A stretch of 64,000 nucleotides of DNA, taken from Callaeas wilsoni (lineage: Eukaryota; Chordata; Aves; Passeriformes; Callaeidae). How positions within the stretch are numbered: the first letter of the stretch is position 1; each line of letters starts with the position of its first letter. A program made the position numbers and the translations under genes. This document shows positions 49,845 through 63,956 of the stretch, piece by piece. The notes under the pieces were generated by a model. That model did not search any database. It was given only the letters and a program-made list of their open reading frames with translations, and was not told where the DNA came from. Where the stretch lies: the NCBI GenBank assembly GCA_013398955.1, contig VWPU01012116.1:372001-436000 (forward strand). Direction: 5' to 3'.

Positions 49845-50560
49845 CTCTTCTCATAAGGCAGCTCTCAAGCCCCTTGATTGTCTAGCTGCCCTTCTCTGCA
49901 TATTTTCTAGTTCCATCTCCTTCCTCAGATGCAGAAACCAGAACTAGGCATAGCAGACCCAATGTGGACATGGCCAAAATTTCTTAAAATGGCACAGTGA
50001 TGTCCTGCTCTGAACACCTTTCTGTTGATGTCCAATATTTTATTGTCTTTTTTAGGCTATTGCTGTACAATTACAATTTTAGAGAACTGCAAAAGATGAA
50101 TCTAAAATCCTCCTAAATTTCAACTGAGTTTTTATGAATGCAGAATGGTATATGCAAGATTTAGGGTAGTCTTTCCTTACTTCACCTTTTTCTGTTAATT
50201 CATCTGTCACCTTTTTACCCACTTAAAAATTTGTCAAGAATTTTTGGCATTCTGTGCCAATGACTTGGCTTTGGGCCACCTTGAAGAGTGGAATTGGCTT
50301 CAGGCTTGCAGATTTCACAGTACAGCGGTTTCTTCAGATCATTGATAAAGAAGCTGAATGAAGCTGTAACCAGCATAATTTCCTGGGGAACTTGACAGCT
50401 GACTCTTCTTGATCCTGAAAAATGTTCATTGAATCTTGTGTTTTGATTCATATTATGCTGTGTAATATTTTTCCCCCTCCAGTCTTGTGGCAACTGTTTT
50501 TTAAATAATAGTAATCTTTTAAAAAATCTCTTAGTAGGAGTCCACTTGATTTCTTTTATC
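49845..50560 (-). mobile_element. Ancient CR1/L3-like LINE remnant
   Basis: On the + strand, CTCAAGCCCCTTGATTGTCT, GCTGCCCTTCTCTGCAT and CAGAACTAGGCATAGCAGAC recall the reverse complement of the 3' part of old CR1/L3 LINEs. TGATGTCCAATATTTTATTG and a TTTTTTAGGCTATTGCTG segment follow the same layout. Further right (50330-50400) a CATTGATAAAGAAGCTGAA block and TTTCCTGGGGAACTTGACAG keep the same colinear order. It is far more diverged than the other CR1 copies here, so older. A 121-codon minus-strand frame (50215-50580) is a chance frame over it. Ends are approximate. Confidence 0.6.
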
Positions 50561-50670
50561 CACATGTCTACTTGATACACTCAGGGAACTCCAGAAGGCC
50601 AAGAAGCCAGTGTTTCCCTGCAATAAGTCCAAGCTGCCTGCACTGTTCCACTTGGAACATCGACTGGCCC

Positions 50671-51245
50671 TGTTGCAGTGGTTTCACCTTGGCTGGGTGC
50701 CAGGTGCCCTCTAAGCTGCTCTGTCACTCCCCATCCCAGTGGGACGGGGGAGAGAATAAGATGGAAAACAACCAGTGTGTTGAGACAAGGCAGTTTAGTA
50801 AAGCGAAAGAAAGAGACAAGCAAAAGTTTGTGCACGCATAAGCAAAGGGAAAAGTTCATCTTTACCTCCCACCAGCGAGCGGCGTTTGGACACTTCCCAG
50901 GAAGCAGGGCCTCAGCACGCATAGTGGTTGCTCTGGAAGGCAAACATTGAAGACTAACAAATGCACCCCCATTCCTCCTCCCTCCCTTGGCTTTTATATT
51001 TGAGCTGACATCACATGGCATGGAATGTCCCTTTGGTTAATTTGGGTCAGCTGGCCTGGCTGTGTGCCCTCCCAGGATCTTGCCCACTCCCAGGCCCTTG
51101 GTGAGAGGACGGAAGGTTAGAGGGGCAGTGCTACTCAGCAGTAGCCAAAACACTGGTGTGTTATCAACACCCTTCCAGCCACCAATGCAAAGCGCAGCAC
51201 TGTGAGGGCTGCTAAGGGAAAAATTAACTACTTCCTTCAAATCCA
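50671..51245 (-). mobile_element. Solo LTR of an avian endogenous retrovirus
   Basis: Read on the minus strand, this is an LTR family that I recognise from bird genomes. It starts at TGGATTTGAAGG, has the conserved GTGTTGATAACACA and CTACTGCTGAGTAGCACTG blocks, then a GGGAGGGCACACAGCCAGG block and a TATAAAA box (complement of 50992-50998). The 3' part has CTCAACACACTGG and a GACAGAGCAGC region, and ends in a CAACA next to 50671. TG...CA ends fit an LTR. No second LTR or clear viral gene is present, so it is probably a solo LTR left by recombination. No matching 5-bp target duplication is visible. Frames inside (50581-51021 minus and others) are not genes. Confidence 0.85.
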
Positions 51246-54200
51246 ATATACCTCTATTCTTCTTTTCTCCTGCAGTTTTTTTGTTTGGGATGTGTCCACT
51301 GACATGTTGAACTCACATGGGTCTTCAATGTCTCTGATGAGCTACCCATTGACACACCTCAGCTGGCCTGATGTGTTTATGCTAATGCTTCCACCCTTTG
51401 CTGTTTTCCATTGTTTTATTCATTCCCAGACAGTTTTGTGGTTGCCATTCAGGAGCAGTTATGGATATGGCCTGTAGGCCACATTTCCCCTTCATCCCGC
51501 TCTAACACTACCTGCATAGCTCTGGCTCCTGCAAAGTGGCTGGCCACTTCTCTTCCACTCAGTTTGGGTATGCAGTGAATGAGGGGCCTCTGCAATGCTG
51601 CTTTCCACAGCCTCTGTCCCCTTTGGAGTCTGCAGGAAGTGTCAGTGCAGCGGGTGCACTTTTGGTTATTATGTGAGTCTGTCATGGGGTGGTGTTTTGG
51701 TGGCTGTGTTTTGTCTGGGGATTTGTTTCATGGTTCTTCTTCCTTTAAGACAATGAATAGTTTATTCTACCAGTGCTGAGTGTACTTTTCTTCCCAGAAG
51801 AATTCACTGGGCCATCAGGGCAGTCCAGTTGCTCTGTGTAGGGGTGGTGGTACAATGACTGCTTTCACCCTTCTCTGGATACCTGGTGTGGTATTGACAT
51901 CAGGGAACCAACATAAACCACTTGAACTGTCCCTGGTATTTCAGATTCTGTCTGAACTCCCTCATGGGTAGTAACTATCAATTTGTCATGGGAAATGGGA
52001 TCCGATGTGCTGGGCAGTGCACCCAGACTGTGTGATCAATATGGGAACTGTTATCCCAGAGAGACAATTTCCCACAGCTAGTTTACTGTTTACCAGTTCA
52101 GAGCTCGAGGAATTATGTACCAATCTTCACTTAATATAGCTGTCCATGGCGTACTCCCTTCTTAATCTTCCAAAAAATGAAGGAGAAATGCTTTTTGCTC
52201 AGGAATAGAGAACCCTTGACAGTGTGACTTTGACAGGTGCTGCTAGAGAAGAGTGGGCCAAGTTGGGAGAAGCAGCACATGAAAACACTAAGACAGAAGG
52301 GCATCCCGAAATATGTCAGTTATCATTCTTGATTACTTTTGATTGACAGTGACTAAAAGAAGCTCATAGCTTTGAGCAAGAAAACACTATAGTGATGTCT
52401 ACCATATTTCGGAAGACAGGCTATTGTAATTTTCTGAGGTGTGGGAGGAGGAAATTAAAATGTTGTTGCTTTCTGTATCTAACACCAATTTCTCTTTTAA
52501 ATTGAAGTTACCTACAAGATTCTAAATTTTGTCTAGCTGTGTAGAAGCATCTGATGCTCAGGAAGAAGAAGAATCAAAAAGCTGTAAAATAGGGCAGAAG
52601 AGAAAAAATGCAAGCCTAAAGTTAAAATTAAAAAAAAAAAAAAAGAAGACGCTGTTCCTGGATTCCTTTTCCAAAATATCTGAAACCAGGAAAATGAAAA
52701 TTGCTAAATAGCAAATATAATTGCTAAATAGCAATAAAATAGCAAAAGTCAGCTAGTGGTATGGTGAAGGAATATATCTCACATCTGGGTGTTTTCTGGT
52801 GTTTGACTCTTTGCCATAGCCAGGTGACAGCTAGACTTCTCAGCTGGTCATTCTCAGGCAACGGTGAAAAAGGAAACAAGATCTGCATTACTGCCCATCA
52901 CAGTTACCTTAATTTTCCCATGCTGTACTGCTTAGCTGGACTACTTCAGGTGCTTCTATGCAAAGAATAATTGTTGCCATCCTAGAACAGAACTGGATTT
53001 TTAATTTGGATTTTGTTTTGATGCAACTATGGAGAGCTACTGTCACCAGATTGTCCTGTGTAAAAACAAATCTCTCCATCTGGTTGCCAAACAGGAAATA
53101 AAGCAAAACAAACCCCAAACACTGGTTTAGATTAGTTTGCTTTGAACTGGATTCAAAATTGCTTTATCTCACTGAAAAAAATCTTGTATTTATTTCATGC
53201 AAAATATTCCATGCTAATCTAAGAATTTTATTTTGCTGGCTTCATGTCCAAGGAATTGGCTTACTTCAGCATTATGTCAGATAAAATTCAGAGAGGTAAA
53301 AATACAGAGCATTAAACCCCTTGCTTGCATAGTTGTCAAATGGCAGAGGTTTTAAAGCTTCTCTCTGTAAAAAGCACCAAAGAAGAACCAATAGCTACTC
53401 TTTTCTCTAATTTTACTTACATATTCTTATCCATGGAATTTCTCGAATTAATTACAAAATGTCTACTATATTAGCCCATCAAATTTGTTTGCTTTCTAAA
53501 TTACTTAAAATTATACCAGTTCTACATTAAGAGTAATAGGTTTACCCTTTTATTGCAACTGAAATAATGGTGGCTTTCTAAAAATATCTGATTTTAAGCC
53601 AGTTCTAGGTCTATACATTGATGTCAAGCATGTTATTACATTTCTTCCCCATTTCTCAATTAAGAAAATCTTTCTCCTAACAAAGAAATGATAGAATAAT
53701 GCAGTCAATTTTATGCTTTCTAATTAAGTGGACCTCTCAAGGGTCTAATTTCCTGCAAAATTAAAAACTGCATTTGTGTGAATACAGTGAAAGAATGTCA
53801 ACAGCAGGAACTGAAAACATTTTATTTCAGAGTACTTCATAACATGGACATTTCTACATTTCCCTGTAATGTAGTTTAAGACTCTCTAGTGGAGATGAGA
53901 TTCAGCTGAGGTTCCCCTGTGTAAGGAATGATTCAGATGCTGCATCTTTCAGCCAGAAGATTATTCCCTCCAGCCTTAAATGAAACCCTCAAAAATGTAT
54001 TCAAATTAAATTATTTTTTGAATTTTCAAATAACTCTGAAATAACCACAGCTTCATTTTTTAACAAGTGTTGTTTCTTTCCCTGAACCCAATTAAAACAC
54101 ATGTTGAAGTCATGGCTTCAGGCATGAAGAACTTTAAAAAAACCCTCCTCTGGGTGATGCCAGCACAATCTTGTCCTCTGTACCAGGATTATTTGCCTTG

Positions 54201-55054
54201 CTCCAGAGACACCGTGCTAGCTGCACTAACTCACAAACTCTGTAGGACTTGCAACTGGTAGATGCAACTTTCAACTACAGTGAACTCTAAAGACTCAACA
54301 CTCTCATCTTTTCCTGTAACACAAAGTAGTTTCAAAGGCCCTTTGTCACAAGGAAGCCTGGGGATCACGGTAAATAGAGGCTGGGGAGGAGCCACATGGT
54401 TCCGTGGCAAGGGAACCACCAGTCACTTTTAGTCTAAGCAAACTCAGTTGCTTTAGGTTCTCAAGTCAAACTTTCATAAAACTTTCCAGACTTGCTCTTA
54501 TCATAAAGTAAAAAAGCAATCAAGAGCAGTGTTTGTATCAGTAGCAGTATTTCATCAGAAGAGCGCCACTGGTAATGCGATGGAGAGAGGCATGCACAGA
54601 GTGTCTTTTGGCAAGTGATGATTGCAGTCTGTTAAAATCCTTGTCGAATATTTTAAAATAATGCCATTACCGCAGGCAAATTCAAATTAAGTACTTTACT
54701 TGGAAATACAGGAAATTGAGCTGGTAAACCAATGGGTTTTAGTTCTGTCGTGAAAGTGCTCCAACCTCAAATATTGAATTTAAATCAATATAACCTTAAC
54801 CTGCAGAAAGAAAAAACTGTAAGGAACAAGCACTGTGCAAACTTTGAAAGTAGGACAGGAACTAAATGTAGAATTCAGCATGATATGATGTTTCTTAAAG
54901 GTAAAATTGTGGTCATGCTGAGATGTATGATTGACAGTGGAAAATATCTTTGGACTACTCAAAGATCAATTTTAATTGGCATTTAGGTCAGATGTAGGAA
55001 AGAAACTTTTTGTAACCAAAAATTTATGCCTGAGACTAACTCAAAATAACGATC
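51246..55054. other. Intergenic interval beside the LTR
   Basis: The first 700 bases or so (to about 51950) are more GC-rich than the desert around them and hold a 78-codon minus-strand frame with no clear family. They could be decayed internal retroviral sequence or unrelated. The rest is AT-rich, with an A-run at about 52628-52644 and a short TTGCTAAATAGCAA direct repeat around 52700-52735. No gene is recognised. Confidence 0.45.
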
Positions 55055-55485
55055 AAAATCACAGGATTCTAAGGCCTAAGGTGACCTTAAAAAGTCTTAT
55101 AATCCATTTGACTACTCCTAGGCAGGATTAACTATAGCTAACCCACTTATGATATGTCTAACCTGTTCTTGGACCTTCAGTGTCAGAAAACTAAGTTTGC
55201 CATCACTAACTACTTTCCAAACATTATTATTTTTAACTTAAAAAGCTATGACATTCTTTTCTTTCCTTACGTGAAACTGAAATGTACTTGTTCTGTCCTT
55301 TCCAGATATGGAGAAGAATTCTTCTCATTTCTTTGCAGTTACTTTATCAAGAATTCAAGAGCTAGCTTACTTCCCTTTCCCTCAACAAATCTGAATAATT
55401 TCAATTTATTACCTTTGTTTTCTTATAAGAAATGCTTTCCAGACCATGCTGTTAGATTTTTACAGCAGTATCGTACTGTAAACTG
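55055..55485 (-). mobile_element. Ancient CR1/L3-like LINE remnant
   Basis: The + strand shows a highly diverged reverse complement of an old CR1/L3 3' end: AAATCACAGGATTCTAAGG, GTCTAACCTGTTCTTGGACC, then further right TTTGCAGTTACTTTATCAAG and TTCTTATAAGAAATGCTTTC followed by CAGACCATGCTG. The order of these blocks follows the LINE family. The 110-codon + frame (55154-55486) runs over this remnant and is not a gene. Confidence 0.6.
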
Positions 55486-58400
55486 AACCCAGTAGCTCAG
55501 GAGTAGTTTGTTTATTTATGAATAAAACAGAAACTTTACTACCTGTGTATTATATATATTTTTTTGTTGTTCTTGTTAAGAGATTGGTATTGGTTATACT
55601 TAGATAAACTGCTTGAGAAAATCACCCATTACTCTGGGTTCTTGTTTTCCTAGATATGGTCTCTGCTGTACCTTGCTACAGCTCTTGTCTGGTTTGTATA
55701 TGAAGCTGTTGTGCTACATTCGAGCCAGGCAACCTACAGGAATTGGGAATGCTGAGAGTCTCTCAGCTGGGATGACACAGGTTTTGTAACTAATTCCTTC
55801 TTCTTACAGGACTCTCAACCAGGATTTTCAGACACACCCACTGTCCACAGTCCCTTCTCCTTCATGAGCACTCTAAAAATCAAGACACAAAGTGAGTGAA
55901 ACATGAATCGTTAGACACAGGTCTCTAGAATGGTCTTTCAGAACCTGCAGAGTTGCTGAGCATAACTTCCATTGAAAGGTTCTCTAAAACCTCAAAACTA
56001 TGACTACCAGTCATTGCTAGAGCAAAACAAATAACAGTTTTTATTTTTCTCTTTTCCAGTTAGTGACAATATCTTCCTTATGAAACTGAGGTATTCAGGG
56101 GTGACATCATGACTTAGAAATGGATAAACTGTCTCAAAGCTTCTGAATTTGTGACCACCCCATCTATTGTTTACCTGCTCCCCTCCCAGGTGAGTCCTGA
56201 CTTTAGACCAGCTGATAGAGGGAGGGTCTTTTTATACTAATATGGGCAAATATGCATTGAAAGAAGAAAGATCTATCAAAGAGGTAATACTCTTCAAAGA
56301 TTTCTGGAGTCCTTGAAAGAATAACCTTGCTGTAATGCCTCTGAGAAGGACACGTTATAAACCTGTGCAAAGCAGCAAAACATTGTCCTTGCTCAAATCT
56401 CTTGTAACAACTTTATTGATGACTGAAAAAAAAACTGCCAGCAGGTCAGACTCCCATCTGCTGTGATTTGTGACTGTCATGCTGGCCAAGACTGTCTCAC
56501 TGTTGTTCCCTAATCTCTCCATATTGATCTGCTCTGTCTTATATGTAGATGTCAGTCTCTGTGGGACAGAAATTAAGTTTTTATACTATATTTTTGCTTA
56601 GGATGTCCCGTGAAGAAGATCAATAGGTACTACGGTAATATGAATTATAGAAATCCTCTTGCTGTTTTCTGTAGTTCTGCTGTGTAGCCAATGTCTTGAC
56701 AAATTGATCCCATCAGAAATGCTTTCAGGATGAGAGATTCATTCAGTTATATTGCATATGATCTTCCACAGTTATCTTGTCTGCATCTACTGCAATTTGT
56801 TTCAATTAAACAAGGCAGCTTATTACCAAGACCCTGAGCAGCTCAGTTTAATGCTGAATTTAGCCTTGTTTCATTTGAAGGAGGCACCAGGAAATTTCAA
56901 GAGGACCTTTCCATTCCAAGTTATGTAATGGTCTACACTTGTCTTTTTGCTTTTAAAATAAATTTTCATTTTTATTCCAACAAACTATAGTTAGTGAGTT
57001 GCTATATTTTCATTTTCTGGGCAAAGAGGCTGCACTGGTGTTTGGATGGGTTGCTTCACTATTTTGTTTCTTTTCTGCTCAAGGGAGTGTCACAGTGGTG
57101 TAATCTTATGGTTTCAAGGATATAAGGCTCCCTAATGCCAGATCCTCAGATTCTTTCATGGCTGACTCAGGCCTTCACTCTTTTTAGAAAAATGAACTGC
57201 AGTTTGTGTGTATGAATTTTTCAGCTATCACATTAAAACTCGAATGCCTTGACTGTTGGGACACTACACCCTTTTTTCACTCCATCCTACTGCATGGCTT
57301 TTTGTATACAGAAAGTTAAGTCATAGTTAAGTCTCAGAACTGGTCCAGCAATATATGCTTCTCAAAACATGTAGGAAAAATAAAACCCTCCCTTGAAAGG
57401 ATAAATTTGGTAGCATGTTTTAGTAAGTGGGATAAGTAAAAAAAGCTAGTATGTTATTGGAAGCTTTAGAAGAAAGGTAAGAAGCAACAGTGACTGACCT
57501 TAAAAGAATCAAATTTTTAACAATCATTTATCAGATAAAATGTCAGAAAAGATTAAAATAAGGAACTTTGATTCTTCTGCATAGGATTTTTAGACTCTTA
57601 AAGTCCAAGCTTATTCTGTCTGTCAGGAGTAAAATTAATGCAGGACTTTCTGAGGACTTTTGCTGTTATCCTTTGGTTTATAAAAGAAAAGTGAAAAAGG
57701 AATATTCTGCTTGCTCCAATAGTGATCTTAAGATATTCCTACAATGCTTTGGCTCAAGCTGCTTTGCAGCTGCTGCACAAATTTGACTTGGCATGACTAT
57801 TAATGACTTGACCTTCATCCCAAGTTTACTTTGTGCTCGCAAGAGCAGTGGGTAGTGATGAGGAATATGATTTCATTCCTAGTGGCAATTAGGTTGCTTG
57901 GTAGCCATAGTGCTACTTACAAGGGGGAAGTCTTGTCTAACCATCAGTAAACTTTGCTCAGAGCCTTTATGGACTGTCATTCTTGCTCCGTCTGTGGTCC
58001 TTCTTGTGTTCTCAGCAAGAGCTTTAAGTGCTCCAAACTACCACTGGACCAAAGAACGCCTATCATTTGTACCAGTAAATAGCAAATCTAACATGCTCCT
58101 TGTGAAAATTAAGGTTAGTTTTATGTAGATAAAAAAAGACTGTCTATATGGCAGGATGTAGAACAGTGACATAGTCACCTCATGGGAGCATAATTATCCT
58201 TTAAAAGGATGTGTGTATTCTACCAAATCCCTTAGGATTAACTGCTGATAAAGAAGAAATGAAAAATAAAACAAAACAGAATAAACAGACTAGTGTTTTA
58301 GAATTGCTTGGTAATTTCTAATTCTCAAAACAGTAAAAAGATCTCTCAAAGTGAGAAAATGTCACCCTGTGTTTCTGCACACCAGAAGGAAAGACACAGG

Positions 58401-61400
58401 AAGAGGCAGAGCATCTCAGCTGAGTTACTATAAAAAATTCTGTGGCTGACATTTTGATTTTTTTGTATAATGTAATGTTAAAAAAACCTCATTCCTAGTG
58501 TCTGTTACTTACAGGTGATCAGCTTGCCCTGCTAGCAGCTGGACAAATGCAATCAGTTTCTGCGAGGGACATTTATGTATATTGGACTTTAGTCCAGCTG
58601 GACACCCTCTTTCAACCTGTGTCTTACCAATGTGTGGCATTTCTGCATGATGTTTTGAAATTTCAATTCCTTCAAGGTGCAGAACTTAGTGGTTAAATAT
58701 TTAATTTTTCTCTTTGCTTTAAAATATGTGTATGCACACACACCTCTGTATTTATAATTGATATGACTATACCAGCATCTGTGTATGTGTATATATATAT
58801 ATCTATATATGTAGATACATAGGTACATTTGTATTTATTTGTACACTTACCATGCAGACACACATGTACAGATAAAGGCTTTAGAGATTAATGGGTTTTT
58901 TTGTCCAGTTTTTATTCTATTGTAGAGATCTATCTCGTTTTGAAAATTCTTCCATGATATTGCTCTGCTTTGAAAGGAACAGTATGTGACCACATTTCAG
59001 AGCTTACAGAAAATGAACTTTGAAATACAAAGTCAGAAGAGGTGGATGGAATTTTAATCTGCTCTGTAAGAACATAAGGATGTTTCAGCTGAGAAAAATA
59101 ATTTGATTTTCCTGTGCTGATGCCTGTCTTTCAAACAAGAGGGTTTTAATGATTTCTTTTTGCTTTATGTAAGCTTGGTCCATGGTTAAAATTTACAGTT
59201 CTTCTGCTGTATCTAATATATGCGCCAGTTCTTTGCTGGATCTGGAGCACTGTGTGAAGGTACTCAGGATAACTTTCTCTGTCCTCCAGTCTTCTGACTT
59301 AGAATTTCTTACTTAACCTTTCTGTTAGCTGGTTTCAAATCACTTCCTTATTTTGAAGATGACTGTGATTATTCTTTAATTTTGAATAGCTCTCTCTTGT
59401 CTTGAAATTAACCCCTCTAATTCAGTCTCCCTTTTATAGAGATTTAGTGTTTACATTTCCACTTTGTCTGAATGCCACAGTGGTAGAAATACAACTACAG
59501 TTTATATAACTGAAAATATCATCCTGTGGGCATTGGGGAACATCTAATGCAGATAATGCACTGTATAACTGCAGATGAGCTAGTGTAATTATTTTTTTAG
59601 CATAGAAGGAAAGGCTTGGTTTAGATGAATTTCATTTCCTTAACTTAGATTTTTCAAGGAGAGGTCTCAAATCTGAGAACAAATGTGATAAATGACGGAA
59701 AATGCCTGTTTCTCGTCTTAACAACTTTGGAATTATCTAACTCCTACTGAATAAGACACCAGGTATGTACCTGTGTTGTGATGGCTTCCAGTAGGTGCCT
59801 GTCAGGCAGTGGGTGAGTTCATTCCCAGTGCAGCCCTGTCCTGACTGGGGCCTCCAGTTGTGCCAGCCCTGCAGGTGCTACTGCTCCTCCATGCAGAGGC
59901 ACATCTGCCAGTGGCTCCTCTGGAGCCACAGAGGCTTCCTTCCATCAGGGTTAAGCTTTTGCAGAGAACGTTTTATTTATTGTTCCGATGGAAGCGCTTA
60001 GTGAGAGAGAAGGTAGGGAAATGCTCTGAGGAGTGAAGTACAGATGCTTGGACAAGGGAGGATGTGGTGGAGGCCACGTTGGGGCTGGAACCTGAAATGT
60101 GCCAGATATTCTTGATAGTGCCATCTTGGTAGAATTTTCTTTCTGTCTTAACAAAATATTATCCTCATTATTGATAAATGATTTCTAGTAATCTGTTAGC
60201 CAATTTGTATGCTTGAGAGAGAATGTGGGCCCCTCTTCCCACCAAAAAAACCCCATGTCCTGAAACCAAACATGCCCCCCTCCTCCCCCACTCCAAAAGA
60301 AAAAGCCTACAGATTTGAGCAACATATGCATAAAGAGGGAAAGGAGACCACTCCATTTTCTATGGTAAACTTTTCTGACAAGTACATTTTTTGTGTTTGC
60401 TGTTTCTAAAGCTTTTCCTGATATTTTACTGCATGTTTGAATTACAAGACCAAATGAAACATAGAAGTCATCCTCTCAGAAGGTTTCCTAGATCAGCTCT
60501 GTCCTTAATTAAGCATGTATGTACCACATGCCATGGTTGAGATCCAGAGCATGATATTCTAGACCTTGAAAGGTCTCTCCCTCCACCTCTGATACTTCCT
60601 AAGACCAAAAATTCCTTCAGTTTTCCCTTAATATTTGCACCTTTACCTGCCTGTCAACAGTTTTCAGGCATGTTTTCTGCTGAAAGAGTGCAAAGGGTAG
60701 TGAGAAAAAAAAAAAATCTAAAGTAACAGCTGAAATCTATCATAAATATAGTTACAATGTTATATCTGTATATCAAATATTGCTGCATGTAGAGCATACA
60801 TCTGCCTCAACACATTGGAAAACTGGTTCTGAGACCATGGTAGCCAGAGTTGTGGCTTATGTGCCTATCCCTAGTAACTGAACATGTTTACAATGTTCAT
60901 TTCAAATACAGAACATTAGCAAGAGGTTGGTCATGACTGTTTCTCATACCAAGATATTACAATAGAATAATTTAACCTGTGAAAAAAAAAAAGAAAAATA
61001 AAATACAACGTTTAAAGCCAATCTGCCAAAAAATTTCATAAGAAGAAAAAAAATGGTTCCATTTTTTTTTTCCCTTTCACTGCTAAAAAACTAAAGTCAT
61101 ATCTGGCTTTTTTTCCAGTGAAATGGAAGTTTGTGTTTTTAAAACAGTTAGGTACCACAGCAACTTGATCTGAACTTCTTGTCTCTTGTTAATGATTTAG
61201 TGAATTCCAGTATATGAGCTCTGTAGAGTTGTTCTAATGAACATCTATTTTTCTATGGAATGGCAGAGAATTTACTTAAATTAATTGGGAAATTTTTGCT
61301 TGCTGCTATTAAATAAAATTTACTTTAATGAATAGAGACTTAGTTGTCTGCAGTGAGTAAACAATGTAAGTATTTTTCTGTATTGCATAATGTTTTCCCC

Positions 61401-63956
61401 TCTTAAAAAGAATAAAATTTTGAAAATGGAAAATACCAAGAAAATAGGACTTTTTTTTTTCTCATAAACATAAGCTTCTAGGACTTTTAGGATGTAATTA
61501 GACTATAAAGATCACTTGACCCCTGATATTTTTCAGTGACAGTTTTTCTTGGAATCAGAATGTGAAAGATCTAATTTTAATGAGTATTTATTTGTAAAAG
61601 TCTGCACACACACAAAAAATCTCCAACTGTCACAACAGCCAGTAATTGGCAGAGAAATGCTTTGATAAAAATGGGAAGACATCCCTGCTGGTTCAAGACA
61701 GGTGGACATCAACTTGAATCCAATTTACATCTTAAAATGCACAATAGAAAGGATTTGCATTACACTGCCTAGATGAAAGGGAACTCTTAGTCTGAGAGCC
61801 TCATTTGCTTTCCCCTCTTCCTTTTCTTTTCTTGCCCAAACACTCAAACTCTCTGTAGAGAAGTTTTAATGAAGATAGCTTGTTCAGCTCCTGTTTGAGG
61901 CAGCTATTTACTCGACTAAGGCTCAAATCTGAACTCATGCTGGGCTAAAAAAGAAAGCCCAAACTGATAATTGGGCAAACCTGAAATTGGATAACCTGCT
62001 TTAACCTCTGCTTGAATCAAATGAGCCTATCTTCCATATTGAGTTATTTTTACTTGATTGCCTGGTCAAGGTCCCTTGCAACACTTAACTGGGCTCTAGC
62101 AAGAGACCTGCAGTGGAATGTGTCTGCTCTGAAAGGTGCAAGAAATGGCTCCTGATGGACACCTTTGAAATATCTGAGTGATTCTAGCTGCATGTTTAGG
62201 TGTATGATCCGTATTTAAATTGTTACTTCAGATACAAACTTTTACTCTGTCCTAAAGTTTTCTGAGTGAGAGTCCAACACTATATAAAGTGAGGGAAAAG
62301 TAGGTTTATTCTTTTCCAAAATGGATGCTGAACAAAGGCAGGTAGGGAGTAGGTGCGTAGCCTGAATTTTTGTTCCCATGCAGTTCTTCCCCATTTGTTT
62401 GTCTCAGCACTGACGGAAAATAAAAGCTTGCTTACAGAAGTTTATAATATTTTGTGTGTATATCTTCAGGTACAAATTCCAATCTTGCAATCAGCAGTGT
62501 GAAGTCTGTAAGGACTACCCCAAATTTATATGCGCACCTCACAGTGACATTTCACAATTTGTTAAATATTTGATTCTGAGTTGGCATTCCTTTTTTTAAA
62601 TAATCTTTCCATTACAGATAAGACTCTCTGTCTCTTTGAAAAGACAAAGCAATAGATCACCAATGTAAATATGGTCCATTGTTTTCAAATGTAACTCTCT
62701 TTCTTCCATGAAGCATGCAATTTTCTATTTTATGGAGTTCTTTTAAAGTGTGTCTAATAATCTGTATTACTGCATGTTTTATCTGTTTCTAATTTTGAGG
62801 AACTTTTATCTAACTTCAACATGCATATGAAATGGAGAATTGAAAGGAATGGAGCTACTGAGTACTTTGCGGTGAAATATTCAGCCACTGAGGTATCTGA
62901 CTGGCATTGGCTCTGTTAGACATGGGAGAAGCTTCTGAAGATTCTCACAGAAGACACCTCTTATAGTCCCTCCTAGTCCAAAATTTTGCCATGCAAACCC
63001 ACTGCACTGGCCTTGTACTTGATGAGTTCAGTTGCCCTTCCCATATGTTCTTTCACTGTGTTTGCATAATTATTTGTGTGAACACAAGTGGGGAAAAGTT
63101 AAAAACTAGGAAAAGCAAAATTATATTGTGTTGTTAATGCTTTATATTTTGTTTAGTCCTTACCTTAAAATTTACCTATGAGTGTTAGACTAACAGGCTG
63201 TGCCTTTCTGTATTGGCTAGAAGTGTAGACCACTAAGAAAAGGAACTGAAAACATTTTCTGGTACATTTGTTGTGCCTCTGCATGGTAATATGTCCATGT
63301 CTGCAGCATTCTCTGCTCTGGAATATAATCTTTAGTTTCTTTTGGAGTCTGAAGTGAAAAGAGGAGGGAAAAAACAAAAGGCTTACTGCTGTCATTTCTG
63401 ATGTTATAAGGTTACAGGCTACAACCTTGGGAGATTTTACACTAAATTTGATTTTTATTGTTTCGCAAACTGGTACCTGTTTTCTGACAGTCAATAAAAC
63501 TGCAGGTGATACTGCTCTTATAATAGATGTGAATGGACTATTACTGCTTGCTATAGCAGTTTAACTTCAGGGCAAGCTTATAAGGCTTCTTTTAGAAAAA
63601 ACACACAATCTTTTTTTAGCCACAGGACTATTTCCTTATTTTCATCAAGTTCTCTGGTAATATTGGTGTATACCCACCTGAGCAGGTCTGAAATAAGCAG
63701 AAAGTTCTCTGCTTCTGAAGTTCAAAAGAAACTGAAAATTGAAAATCAGTATTGGTGGGCTAAAATGAAAGTGGTTTTAACACAGTATATAAATAGATAA
63801 TCCCAAGATTTAAAATCATTTATCAAGATAAATATTTTGTGAGTATTATACAGCAGCAGCAATGTAGAAATCAACTTAATCTCTTGGTGCTTTCTTTTAA
63901 GCCACATTTTCTAGTTCTGAAAATCTGAAATACTGGTATGTGGTATTTATACTTTG
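55486..63956. other. Gene-poor intergenic interval
   Basis: About 8.5 kb of AT-rich DNA without a recognised gene. A TA/TG microsatellite lies near 58781-58822. A GC-richer patch at 59780-59945 contains nothing I can name. A-rich and T-rich runs occur near 60980 and 61060. Small frames on both strands show no domain. Confidence 0.55.
58781..58822. repeat. TG/TA microsatellite
   Basis: A short GTGTATGTG stretch passes into an interrupted (TA)n run. It gives rise to a Tyr/Ile-rich minus-strand frame (58589-58828) that is an artefact. Confidence 0.85.

Noticed and set aside
50581..51021. 146-codon minus-strand ORF
   Set aside because: It lies almost wholly inside the ERV LTR, a non-coding regulatory repeat.
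58589..58828. Tyr/Ile-rich minus-strand ORF resembling a repeat protein
   Set aside because: It is a translation of a TA/TG microsatellite.
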